From Desulfobacterales bacterium HSG16 (GTDB lineage Bacteria; Desulfobacterota; Desulfobacteria; Desulfobacterales; HSG16), in assembly GCA_030377965.1 (NCBI GenBank), contig JAUCGE010000014.1, positions 1-54,300 of the forward strand: a stretch of 54,300 bases of DNA. Direction: 5' to 3'. The notes under the pieces were generated by a model. That model did no database searches. It was not told where the DNA came from and worked only from the letters and a program-made list of their open reading frames with translations. The stretch's first letter is position 1. Every line of letters begins with the position of its first letter. Positions 15,828 to 23,334 of the stretch are shown here, piece by piece. The position numbers were made by a program, and so were the translations under genes.

Positions 15828-16834
15828 GTTACTACAATGTACGGGGCCAGTGTTTTTTTGTCCTCAATGTCAACAAGCGCCAAGGGTTTATAGTCTGCTA
15901 CTTTTTGCATCTTTTCTAATACGCTTGAGTGAACACATGGGGTATGGATATCTGTTGCCGAAGCTATACGGCGCTCTTTACATCCATAGTATATTCTATA
16001 TGAGTCGTGAATTTTTTCAAACACATCAATTGCATATGCATAATCAGAGTCATTGATAATTAGCTTGTTTCTTACTTTTTCAATCATCCATTTAAAAGCC
16101 ACATCTGAATGATGTCTTTCTTTGTATCCACCACCAATGTCTGAATGAACTCCTGCAAACCACACTTGCTCGACTATTTGATGATCATATTTTTTTGTTA
16201 CGTCCCATAATGCAGGCTTAAAGGTTTCTCTTTGCTCGTCTATTGCAAGTGCATGGTAGGCATGCTTTATTTCCTTGTTCAGTTTGGTGTCATGAAATTG
16301 GGAAAACTTATTAGTCATTTTTTTCAAGAATCCAATAGGGATCCCCATTGCGCCAACAGTATCCCAAACACCTATAACCTCGATTTCACATCTTTTGTTT
16401 TTTTCTTTATAGCGCATTCGCTCATGTTTATCAGCTTTCTTGTATACATCAAATGCTTCCTGGATATAATGATCAGTAAGTTTATTTCTATCAAGAAGAC
16501 CGCAGCTATATATCATTCCAGCCAATGACCTTGCTGTATATGCCCCGCGGCTGAACCCAAAAATAAATACCTTATCCCCATCATCGTAACATTTGCATAC
16601 TTCAAAATACGCTTCTTTTATATTTTTTGATAATCCTCGTCCGGATATTCCCCCTCTGATTCGATCATACCAATGAGATCCAACTCCTTGATCATAATAT
16701 ACAACCTGTTTATTCCGATCATTTTTATCAAGAATCTCCCATAGGTTTCTTACGTTCGTTTCTTCACTTTCTTCATGTTTTTCTTCATCAGGCTTGTTCC
16801 ATGTTCCATCTAAACAGATCACAATATTTTTCAT
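15824..16834 (-). CDS. DUF2235 alpha/beta hydrolase (Tle1-like)
   Basis: This 336-residue protein has the DUF2235 family start KNIVICLDGTWN and the nucleophile elbow FGFSRGAYTARSLAG with Ser95 as the likely catalytic serine. Later blocks EVIGVWDTVGAMGIP and WFAGVHSDIGGGY supply the usual Asp and His neighbourhood. Members are predicted lipases/esterases; some are type VI secretion phospholipase effectors (Tle1), others are stand-alone. No secretion gene is near, so the role is unclear. GGAG precedes the ATG. The last three codons and the stop lie inside REP copy b, so the native C-terminus was probably replaced when the repeat arrived. Confidence 0.85.
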   Translation of the reverse strand: MKNIVICLDGTWNKPDEEKHEESEETNVRNLWEILDKNDRNKQVVYYDQGVGSHWYDRIRGGISGRGLSKNIKEAYFEVCKCYDDGDKVFIFGFSRGAYTARSLAGMIYSCGLLDRNKLTDHYIQEAFDVYKKADKHERMRYKEKNKRCEIEVIGVWDTVGAMGIPIGFLKKMTNKFSQFHDTKLNKEIKHAYHALAIDEQRETFKPALWDVTKKYDHQIVEQVWFAGVHSDIGGGYKERHHSDVAFKWMIEKVRNKLIINDSDYAYAIDVFEKIHDSYRIYYGCKERRIASATDIHTPCVHSSVLEKMQKVADYKPLALVDIEDKKTLAPYIVVT

Positions 16835-16983
16835 GCTTAACTCCTTTTTTTAGTTAATGATGAACTTTTAGCGGAACGCGTCAGTACGTCCGATTCACAG
16901 CCTTGTTCTCAAGTTGACGCTCTGCAGCAGTAAAAATGCCGTCTACTCTCTAATAAATCATCTTCATTCATATACTCATGTGG

Positions 16984-17002
16984 GGGTTGAGGAACAAAAC
17001 CC
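16984..17002. repeat. REP-like hairpin, degenerate copy c
   Basis: A shorter version in the opposite orientation, with arms GGGTT (16984-16988) and AACCC (16998-17002) around GAGGAACAA. It stands 45 bp from copy d in inverted orientation, in the 254-bp gap upstream of the DUF2235 gene, which otherwise shows nothing clear. Confidence 0.6.
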
Positions 17003-17047
17003 AACGTCAAAAATCCTTTTTCATATTGGTTGATAAATCGCTGAAAT

Positions 17048-17072
17048 GTTGGGTTTCGTTCCTCAACCCAAC
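17048..17072. repeat. REP-like hairpin, copy d
   Basis: Perfect arms GTTGGGTT (17048-17055) and AACCCAAC (17065-17072) with the loop TCGTTCCTC. It lies 16 bp from the stop codon of the adenylate-forming-like gene. Confidence 0.85.
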
Positions 17073-17088
17073 TACGATACTTTATCAA

Positions 17089-17973
17089 CTAATTCCAGTT
17101 GGGCTTGTCAAGCCATGAAAAATTAAATTTTTCTGCAAATTGCCAAAACAGCATTTCATTTTCGTTAAGGCAGATTTCTGATTGGCGAAGTTGAAAAATG
17201 AATTTTTTCCCCTGCTTTCCGGTATAACCGGTACAACGTCCCCAATCTGAAAATGTCCAATTCTCAAAGCCAGTTAGAAGATTATAATTCAATCTGTTTT
17301 CGGAATTTTTTATTAAAAGACCATTTTCATGATATTGAGCCATATCATCAGTGTCAAAATACTTGTTATCAGATTCCAAACGAAGTAGTAACTTATCATC
17401 TTCGATTTTCGATTTGACATGATCAGTTACCGAATGATATATTACTTCACCCGATTTTGTCCGATTCATGCCCATGAAACATCCGTATTCAATTTCTGCC
17501 ACACCATAAGCATAGATTATGGTAGACTGGCTATCGTATTTTTTTACTATATCAAGTAAAAAATTTTCTAATGAAACCGGACAATGATACCCACCTAATG
17601 AAAAAAGCAAATATTTTGGCATTTTATAATTATTTTCTGTATACCTGAATAAAAACTCAGCAACAGGCAGTGGCTGACCAACTATAATTGCTGTAAAACC
17701 TTCGCGGGCGGCAAGAGACATTGCTCGTATGAAAGTTTCAATACGCATATATGTATCCACTTTGATTGCATTCTCAAAAAAACCAAGTGAAGCTGGATAA
17801 CAATTGATAAGCAGGGGCGGTTTTTCACTAAAAAATTGAATTAATTGCGGAAATTTAGATAAAATATGTTCAATTCGTCCGTCTGATGGCCGAACCATCC
17901 GATAAGCATAAGGATCAAGGTGTTTCCGTCCTGCAGAGTATGAGAGTTCAGTACCTGGTTTTAAATTTTGCAT
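17089..17973 (-). CDS. Short adenylate-forming (AMP-binding)-like protein
   Basis: The 294-residue protein resembles the central part of acyl-adenylating enzymes of the phenylacetate-CoA-ligase type. AYGVAEIEYG corresponds to the YGxTE motif, and FDTDDMAQYHENGLLIKN to the TGD...GYL motif that binds AMP ribose. The Ser/Thr/Gly-rich phosphate loop and the long N-terminal lobe of normal 430-500-residue members are not visible, so it is either a minimal variant or a domain-reduced relative. It lies 18 nt behind a FeeM-like acyltransferase gene, which suggests a two-gene pathway that activates an acid and transfers it to an amine. Family assignment is moderate; substrate unknown. Confidence 0.55.
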   Translation of the reverse strand: MQNLKPGTELSYSAGRKHLDPYAYRMVRPSDGRIEHILSKFPQLIQFFSEKPPLLINCYPASLGFFENAIKVDTYMRIETFIRAMSLAAREGFTAIIVGQPLPVAEFLFRYTENNYKMPKYLLFSLGGYHCPVSLENFLLDIVKKYDSQSTIIYAYGVAEIEYGCFMGMNRTKSGEVIYHSVTDHVKSKIEDDKLLLRLESDNKYFDTDDMAQYHENGLLIKNSENRLNYNLLTGFENWTFSDWGRCTGYTGKQGKKFIFQLRQSEICLNENEMLFWQFAEKFNFSWLDKPNWN

Positions 17974-17991
17974 ATTTGCCCTTCAATTGCA

Positions 17992-18648
17992 TTATTTCTG
18001 ATATTCAATATAGTTTGAGACCATATCCAAAGTCATCTGATTTTCGAGTCCGCTGAATAAATTTTGAAAATAAGAAGGATGAGACTCATCTGCTGACAAA
18101 AACATCACATAGCTCGGAGTATGGAATTCTGGGTGGAGAAAAAATGAATCTGTTATCAACAGGTATCCAAGCTTTCGATAATAGGAAATCATTTTTTCAT
18201 GAACATTTACAATGTCAATCCGAATTCCCATATTTATCTGATCTTTCCATACAGCCTCAAGCAGTAGATGAGCCACTCTGTTTCCGTTGATTTTTTCACA
18301 ACTATAATATTTCAACGTAGCAAATTTTGAAGCAGATGAGATTATATCCCGGTATTTTTCTAAAAAGACAGTTGGATAGTATTCTTCACAATCAAGTTTA
18401 CCTGATGTTGCCTGTGTTCCTGTGACAGTTCCCATAGGTTCATCATTTATATAAAGACAATACAATTCAGAATAACTGTCATAATCAGTATAGCTGGATT
18501 TGAAAATTTTTGAGTATAATACACTGTTTTTATAGGCTTCGCCTCTCACGAACAGGATATCATTATAAATAGAATCATCCGAGATCAATGCCCTTATTAT
18601 TTCAATAGAACAATTTTTAATTTTGGATTCCAGAATCTTTGCAATCAT
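17992..18648 (-). CDS. FeeM/GNAT-like N-acyltransferase
   Basis: This 218-residue protein looks like the N-acyl amino acid synthase (FeeM) and autoinducer-synthase branch of the GNAT fold. FVRGEAYKNSVLY near the N-terminus is followed by a strand with a Gly turn (YINDEPMGTVTG), a conserved-looking VAHLLLEAVWKDQINMG helix, YYRKLGYLLI and the C-terminal HPEFHTPSYVMFLSAD. Such enzymes use acyl-carrier or acyl-CoA donors to acylate an amine. It is the first gene of a two-gene operon with the adenylate-forming-like gene. The product could be a signal lipid or small metabolite; this is inference. Confidence 0.55.
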   Translation of the reverse strand: MIAKILESKIKNCSIEIIRALISDDSIYNDILFVRGEAYKNSVLYSKIFKSSYTDYDSYSELYCLYINDEPMGTVTGTQATSGKLDCEEYYPTVFLEKYRDIISSASKFATLKYYSCEKINGNRVAHLLLEAVWKDQINMGIRIDIVNVHEKMISYYRKLGYLLITDSFFLHPEFHTPSYVMFLSADESHPSYFQNLFSGLENQMTLDMVSNYIEYQK

Positions 18649-19000
18649 TATATTTCACCACTTCATATTAGGGGTCGATGGTAATTATACTGTTGCTGCC
18701 TGTAATTTCAATATGCCTGTCTGGATAATATTGTTTTTCTGCAATTTCACTTCCTTAACCATCCTTTTATATTCATTATCACCACTCGGATGTTAAGTCA
18801 ATAATTTTTCTTGATAAAGTTAGTGTATGCGCTTGACAATGGAGTCTGATAGCCTTGACATGTTGAACTTGTTGGTTAATGGGTGGTGTACACCCTGATT
18901 AATTTTTGAACGGTTTTGCCATTAAAAAATCGGATTATGGTCCATTACAGAACTCTTTCAACAGTTATTTCCTTTGTTTTTCGGTTGGCATCAGCGCCCT
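18649..19000. other. Intergenic flank between acyltransferase pair and hydrogenase operon
   Basis: From about 18729 this stretch is homologous to 14264-14512, including the shared blocks ATTATCACCACTCG, TTGATAAAGTTAG and ATGCGCTTGACAATGG. It is the 3' flank of mvhA. I see no gene in it; the promoter of the leftward acyltransferase operon must lie near its lower end. Confidence 0.5.
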
Positions 19001-19046
19001 AAAAAAACCACTGCCACAACAGACACAATCCGATCCATCATGGCAG
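19001..19046 (-). terminator. Intrinsic terminator of the Hdr-Mvh operon
   Basis: On the minus strand CTGCCA (19046-19041) pairs with TGGCAG (19016-19011), followed by TGG and seven T. It lies 29 nt behind the readthrough stop of mvhA. Its counterpart in the duplicate keeps a different but equally stable stem. Confidence 0.6.
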
Positions 19047-19074
19047 CCAAAACTTCTTCTCACTTCCCCAAACA

Positions 19075-20514
19075 TCAGGGCAGAGAAACCACAACCCTAT
19101 CCTCAGAATCCAAAACCCTGATAGAAACTACATGATCGCCATCCAGGCGATGAGTTGCACAGGAAATTCATGGATCGTAGGCGCGCACCGCCATTTCAAC
19201 CTGGTTGAGAATCCCTTCGTCCACCTTTCCATCCTTTATCAGCGTCATGGCAGCCTGTTTTACGCTCATGTTTATGGGTGCTACATTGTGGGTGGTTCCC
19301 ACTATCATGTTGGCTTTTACTATCAGGCCGTTTTCATCTGTTGTGTAGTCGTGGATCAAAGTTCCGCGAGGGGCTTCCACTGCACCTACGCCTCTGCCTG
19401 CACATGGCTCTACTTTTGTTCGAATGTTAGTGTCGGTTATCTCCGGGTCTTTTAACAGTTCGATGGCATGTTCGCAGGCATAGACTTCCTCGATCAGCCT
19501 GGCCCAGTGATAGAGCAGCGTGGCCTGGGCCGGCCTGCCAAAACTCTCCCGGAATTCTTCCAGTTCGGCCTGGGCTTTTGGGGTTGCCATCTTGTCACAG
19601 GCATTTATTCGTGCCAGGGTATTGGCTCGATAAATCCCTTTTGGGTTGTCCAGATCCAGAGAAAAACCTTCGTTCCAGAATTTGGCATAGGGCATTTTCG
19701 CGTAGGAATAATTTTCCACATGCTCGCCGATGTAGTCGGTATAATCCTTTACATCGAAATCCGTAAAAGTTCCGTCCGGCTTCATCATTCGGATTTTGCC
19801 GTCGTACAGGTTCAATGCGCCCTCATCATCCACCGTGCCGATGAATCCGGTATTGATTACCAGGGCTTTGATGGTTTCTATGTATGGCGGAAATACCTTT
19901 TCTTTTGCAAATTCTATGGTGAACATTGCAAAATCGAGCATTTCTTCCATATCTGCCAGAATCTCCTTGCGCTCGGTTTCCAGCATGGGTTTGGCAAAAC
20001 CGCCGGTGACACCGGCTACTGGATGGATCGCCTTGCCTGCAAAATTTTCCAGAATCATTTTGGCCTTATAGCGCATTTTGACCACTTTCTGCGCCAGTTC
20101 CGGATTGGCTTTTGCAATGCCGATGACATTTCTGACTGCATAATCTGCGTCCGGACCTATGACAAAATCGGCTGCTGCCAGAAAAAAGAAATGGAGCAGC
20201 TTGTCTTCGGCATGGGCGATTGTCTGCATGAGTTCTCGCAGTTTGTTTCCTGCTGGTGGTGGTGTCACACCGAAGCAGCCGTCCACGGCCTTGTTGGATG
20301 CCATGTGGTGCATCCAGGGGCAGATACCGCAGATCCGGCTGACTATTCGGGGAACTTCTTCAGCCGGTTTGCCTTGAATGAATTTTTCAAATCCCCTGAG
20401 AGACATCATGTTCATCTTTGCATCACTGACATTTCCGCTGTCATCCAGCTGAATATCAATGGAGGCATGTCCTTCAATGCGGGTGATGGGTTGGATGTTT
20501 ATCATCTTGCCCAT
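19075..20514 (-). CDS. mvhA: [NiFeSe] hydrogenase large subunit MvhA, selenoprotein
   Basis: This is the catalytic subunit of the group 3c (methyl-viologen-reducing type) hydrogenase that oxidises H2 for an Hdr complex. The proximal nickel motif is RICGICPWMHH (Cys62, Cys65). The distal motif normally reads DPCxxCxxH; here it is DP, then TGA at 19168-19170, then ISCATH, so Sec449, Cys452 and His455 complete the site. The frame runs on for 30 codons to a real TGA at 19075, giving 479 residues. The last 24 residues after His455 form the extension that a hydrogenase protease removes, and such a protease is encoded in the operon. A SECIS-like hairpin follows the UGA after 16 nt. AAGGAG precedes the ATG. 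Methanogen VhuU has selenocysteine at the same site. Confidence 0.92.
19126..19156 (-). promoter_or_regulatory. SECIS-like hairpin for MvhA Sec449
   Basis: On the minus strand, 16 nt after the UGA, ATCGCC (19151-19146) pairs with GGCGAT (19140-19135) around the 5-nt loop TGGAT. AACT (19156-19153) and AGTT (19129-19126) extend the stem below an internal loop. The placement and the G-bearing apical loop match bacterial SECIS elements read by SelB. Confidence 0.7.
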
Positions 20515-20532
20515 ATCTTTTCTCCTTTTCTA

Positions 20533-21468
20533 TCAGACTTCTGGTTTCAGTAAATTATGGGCACCGGAAAAACGGAGCAGGGATCGGTATTCCGGCAGTG
20601 AATCAATGTCGATATCGTTAGATGCCAATGCGTTGAGCATATCGAGAAGCTGATTGCCATCGGGCTTTACCGGGCCATAGCATCCCCGGCACGGAACCCT
20701 TGCGGTAATACATCTCGGGTCGATCTTGTCTCCGCCGCATCCGGCCCTGGTCACAGGCCCCATGCAGAGCATACCCTGTTCGAGAAAACATCTCATTTTA
20801 TCCAGGGGTTCGTCCGGTGTTTTATAATGGGGAGCTGCAAGAAAGCGGCGCAGGGTTTTCAAATCTCCTTTTCCTTCTCTTATAGTCGGGCAGCAGTCGC
20901 AATTGCTTTTTTTCGGAAGCTGCGGTTCTTTTCCTTCGAGCAGTGCTGCCAGTGCGTTGAAAATAAGGTCTGGATGGGGAGGGCATCCGGGGATCATGAT
21001 ATCGACTTTGATTTTTTCATCCAGCGCATAACAGCGATCCAGCAGTTTTGGAATGCCAGGGCCTGGTGAAAACTCGTTTTCATCTGTAGTATCGGTGGAA
21101 AACGCATAGTCCACTGTCTCTGCATTGGTGTATTCGTTGCTCAAAGCCGGTATGCCGCCGTGGGTTGCACAGGTTCCAAGCCCGATTATTATCTTGCATT
21201 TTTTCCGCATTTCCTCGGCTACTTCCATGTGTTCCTCGTTGCGGATACCACCGCTGACAAGACCTACGACAGCCTCGGGAATATTGATATGTTTATGTTT
21301 TCCGTCTCCGAGTTGACCGTAATATTTATGATCCATGAGTGCGGGGATATGAACGAAATCCACCAGCTCAAGAAGATCCAGCAATCTCTCTCCCAGATCG
21401 ATTATAGCGATCTCGCAACCCGAACACGAGTTCAGCCATTCGCTGGCCACTGTCGCTTTTTCTGACAT
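20533..21468 (-). CDS. mvhG: Hydrogenase small subunit MvhG
   Basis: This 311-residue iron-sulfur subunit relays electrons from the MvhA nickel site. The proximal-cluster Cys are in NSCSGCEI (Cys15, Cys18), with GLGTCATHGGIP and MIPGCPPHPD as the next ligand blocks. The C-terminal part carries further Cys-rich stretches (CFLEQGMLCMGPVTRAGCGG, RVPCRGCYGP) for two more clusters. There is no twin-arginine signal, so the enzyme is cytoplasmic as expected for group 3c. AAAGGA lies eight nt before ATG. The gene is 18 nt upstream of mvhA and 4 nt behind a small ORF. Confidence 0.92.
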   Translation of the reverse strand: MSEKATVASEWLNSCSGCEIAIIDLGERLLDLLELVDFVHIPALMDHKYYGQLGDGKHKHINIPEAVVGLVSGGIRNEEHMEVAEEMRKKCKIIIGLGTCATHGGIPALSNEYTNAETVDYAFSTDTTDENEFSPGPGIPKLLDRCYALDEKIKVDIMIPGCPPHPDLIFNALAALLEGKEPQLPKKSNCDCCPTIREGKGDLKTLRRFLAAPHYKTPDEPLDKMRCFLEQGMLCMGPVTRAGCGGDKIDPRCITARVPCRGCYGPVKPDGNQLLDMLNALASNDIDIDSLPEYRSLLRFSGAHNLLKPEV

Positions 21469-21472
21469 GATA

Positions 21473-21811
21473 TTATCCTTTCCTCAACGGCAGGGACGGG
21501 GGTAAGCCCCGGCCAAAAAATGGCGGGGATGTAACCCCATCCTCCTGGAGAATTGCACCCAAATAAATATTGTTCTCTTTAAGCTTTTGTTTGATATCTT
21601 CGATGGAAATGTCAGTAAGCCATGCATAATTTTTAACTAAACCGTTAACTGTGGTACTGACTGTTATCGATCCTGGACTTTTTCCCGATTTTATTTTACT
21701 TATTCCGGCATTGGCTTTGATAATCCAAGACGCGAGTTCATACAAATCCCCCGGAAAGAAAATCGATACCTGCTTTAAATCATTAATATTTACTGTTTTA
21801 TCGCCTTTCAT
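21473..21811 (-). CDS. Small protein of unknown function in the hydrogenase operon
   Basis: The 112-residue product contains KQVSIFFPGDLYELASWI and ISIEDIKQKLKENNIYLG, and fits no family I know. It is not an MvhD, since it has no cysteine. I start it at ATG 21811, which has AAAGGA six nt upstream; ATG 21832 lacks such a site. The last 17 residues (PPFFGRGLPPSLPLRKG) are Pro/Gly-rich, unlike the rest, and are encoded by a GC-rich hairpin repeat, so the original C-terminus was probably overwritten. It sits between the protease gene and mvhG. Confidence 0.55.
   Translation of the reverse strand: MKGDKTVNINDLKQVSIFFPGDLYELASWIIKANAGISKIKSGKSPGSITVSTTVNGLVKNYAWLTDISIEDIKQKLKENNIYLGAILQEDGVTSPPFFGRGLPPSLPLRKG
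21507..21528. repeat. GC-rich hairpin inside the 3' end of the small operon ORF
   Basis: CCCCGGCCA (21507-21515) pairs with TGGCGGGG (21521-21528) with one bulged G, within a wider GC-rich stretch 21485-21540 that also holds GGGGG and CCCC runs. It is a different REP-like family from the one at 13332. Confidence 0.6.
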
Positions 21812-21856
21812 CTCATTTCCTTTATCAACCATTGTCCAAAAAGAGTTGCCAGGTAA

Positions 21857-22357
21857 TCAAAATGGCTTTTCCGTCACCGTCTTTAAAATCAGATCACACA
21901 TTTCAGGAATTGCCTGTCTGACCGGGTCAGACAGACCGGTCTTGATATGATCCGGTATGTACTCGATCTGCACAACGAGAATTCGGACATTTACGGAAGT
22001 TTCCGTTGTAATCTCTTTGAGCATATTGGTAGTGGGAAACTGATGCAGGGAAAAATCACCGATCTTCGCGGGACTGATTCCATCTATACTGATCTCGAAA
22101 ACCTCTCCTGGTGATCTGTCCTGATGATCGACCGCGTCCACGATTACAATCTGCCGGGGTTTTTTTTCAGACAGGAGAATATCGAAAAGAATGTCACGAA
22201 TCGACGTTCCGACATCCATGCATGCTGCATGATCTGGCAGGCTGCAATTTGCGTTTACATAGTCGATAACTGCCGGCCCGAACCCATCATCTCCCAACAG
22301 GGGATTGCCACATCCGAAAATGATGCTCTCTTTTTCAAAAATATCTTTAAGCATCAT
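21857..22357 (-). CDS. Hydrogenase maturation protease (HycI/HyaD family)
   Basis: Nickel-dependent endopeptidases of this family cut the C-terminal tail of the hydrogenase large subunit after nickel insertion. The N-terminus IIFGCGNPLLGDDGFGP is the family signature with the metal-binding acid in GDD; VIVDAVDH and DFSLHQF supply the later Asp and His. I place the start at ATG 22357 or 22354 rather than 22411, because the longer form would overlap the preceding gene by 65 bp. The overlap that remains is about 10 bp. MvhA of this operon has a 24-residue tail after the distal motif, the expected substrate. Confidence 0.88.
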   Translation of the reverse strand: MMLKDIFEKESIIFGCGNPLLGDDGFGPAVIDYVNANCSLPDHAACMDVGTSIRDILFDILLSEKKPRQIVIVDAVDHQDRSPGEVFEISIDGISPAKIGDFSLHQFPTTNMLKEITTETSVNVRILVVQIEYIPDHIKTGLSDPVRQAIPEMCDLILKTVTEKPF

Positions 22358-23324
22358 TGCTGCCAGGATGAACTTCAACCGTTGGGCTGAATTCTTCACG
22401 GTCGCAGACACTTTTCATCAATTGAACCAGATCCACTGATTCTGCCATATTGTTTTCCTTGATGGTTTGCAGAATCATCTGTGACCTCAGCATATGAACA
22501 TACCGCTCAATTTCCTCGACATCATCTATGACTGAGTATGGCTGGCCTCCTTCGGTGATCGTATTTTTTTTCAGCGTTTTGATCAATTCCTGAACCTTGA
22601 CACCTTGACGGCATACTGATGTGCAGGTTTCACAACCAATGCAGAGCCAGACCTGAGCGCATTCGGCCAGTTCCTTTTTCATGCCGAGAAGATGCATACG
22701 CACGAACGCAGCCGGGTCAAATTCGGGAATATGACGTGCCACAACACAGGTAGAGGTGCATTCGCGGCAGACCATACAATGGCTGAAATTGGTATCTGCC
22801 AGTTTCTTTGGAATCTTCTGCTTGAAAAAAATATCGGTTTCGAATTCTTTGGCCAGGTTATCTGTAAAAGCCTTATCTGTTATGCGTTCCTTTAAATTCA
22901 AGGCTTCGTCCTTTTGTTTTACCTTTATCAGCCATTGATACAGGCTATGGCGGATATTCTGGATGAATCCGTCAATGTCAGCCATAAGGCCGGGAAAGGC
23001 AGGCCCGACTATTTTCCGTTCGATGGCTCTGTTCTGCAAAAACATGATGGCCCTGGACGGAGAAACATTCTGGGGGCATACATTGGAGCATTTTTTGCAG
23101 TTCAGACAGAGCCAGATTTCAGGAGCAGTTAAAAGCTCCGCATCCATACCAAAGGCAGCCATTTGAACGATCTTGCGCGGATCGAGTTTGCCGAAATACT
23201 CATTGACAGGACATTCCACACTGCAAGTGCTGCATGCAAAACAACTCAGGGCCTGGTTTCCGCAAAAGGCGTTTACCGTATATTTAAACTCCCGATCGTG
23301 GTTATAAACTTCAACCGCCTCCAT
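22347..23324 (-). CDS. hdrC: Double HdrC-like iron-sulfur protein
   Basis: This 325-residue protein has two tandem HdrC-like dicluster modules. The first has CFACSTCSVECP and CLNCKKCSNVCP (about residues 28-85), the second CMVCRECTSTC and CIGCETCTSVC (about 183-240), four [4Fe-4S] sites in total. HdrC normally has one such module and links HdrA to the HdrB active site. No HdrB CCG domain occurs here or anywhere in the window, so this protein may hand electrons to a separate partner. GGGGGA lies just before the ATG. It lies 10 nt behind the HdrA-MvhD gene. Confidence 0.85.
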   Translation of the reverse strand: MEAVEVYNHDREFKYTVNAFCGNQALSCFACSTCSVECPVNEYFGKLDPRKIVQMAAFGMDAELLTAPEIWLCLNCKKCSNVCPQNVSPSRAIMFLQNRAIERKIVGPAFPGLMADIDGFIQNIRHSLYQWLIKVKQKDEALNLKERITDKAFTDNLAKEFETDIFFKQKIPKKLADTNFSHCMVCRECTSTCVVARHIPEFDPAAFVRMHLLGMKKELAECAQVWLCIGCETCTSVCRQGVKVQELIKTLKKNTITEGGQPYSVIDDVEEIERYVHMLRSQMILQTIKENNMAESVDLVQLMKSVCDREEFSPTVEVHPGSNDA

Positions 23325-23334
23325 ACTTTCCCCC

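Larger units (their letters stand above)
18729..20364. repeat. Duplicated segment, intact copy of the mvhA region
   Basis: Parent of the copy at 14264-15792; see that entry. It spans the 3' flank, terminator and all but the 5' end of mvhA. Confidence 0.85.

Noticed and set aside
19468..20553. Long plus-strand open frame opposite mvhA (and its twin opposite the pseudogene at 14975-15919)
   Set aside because: It is the antisense shadow of mvhA; the protein is Cys/Phe/His-rich without family motifs and its conservation follows from the duplicated sense gene.
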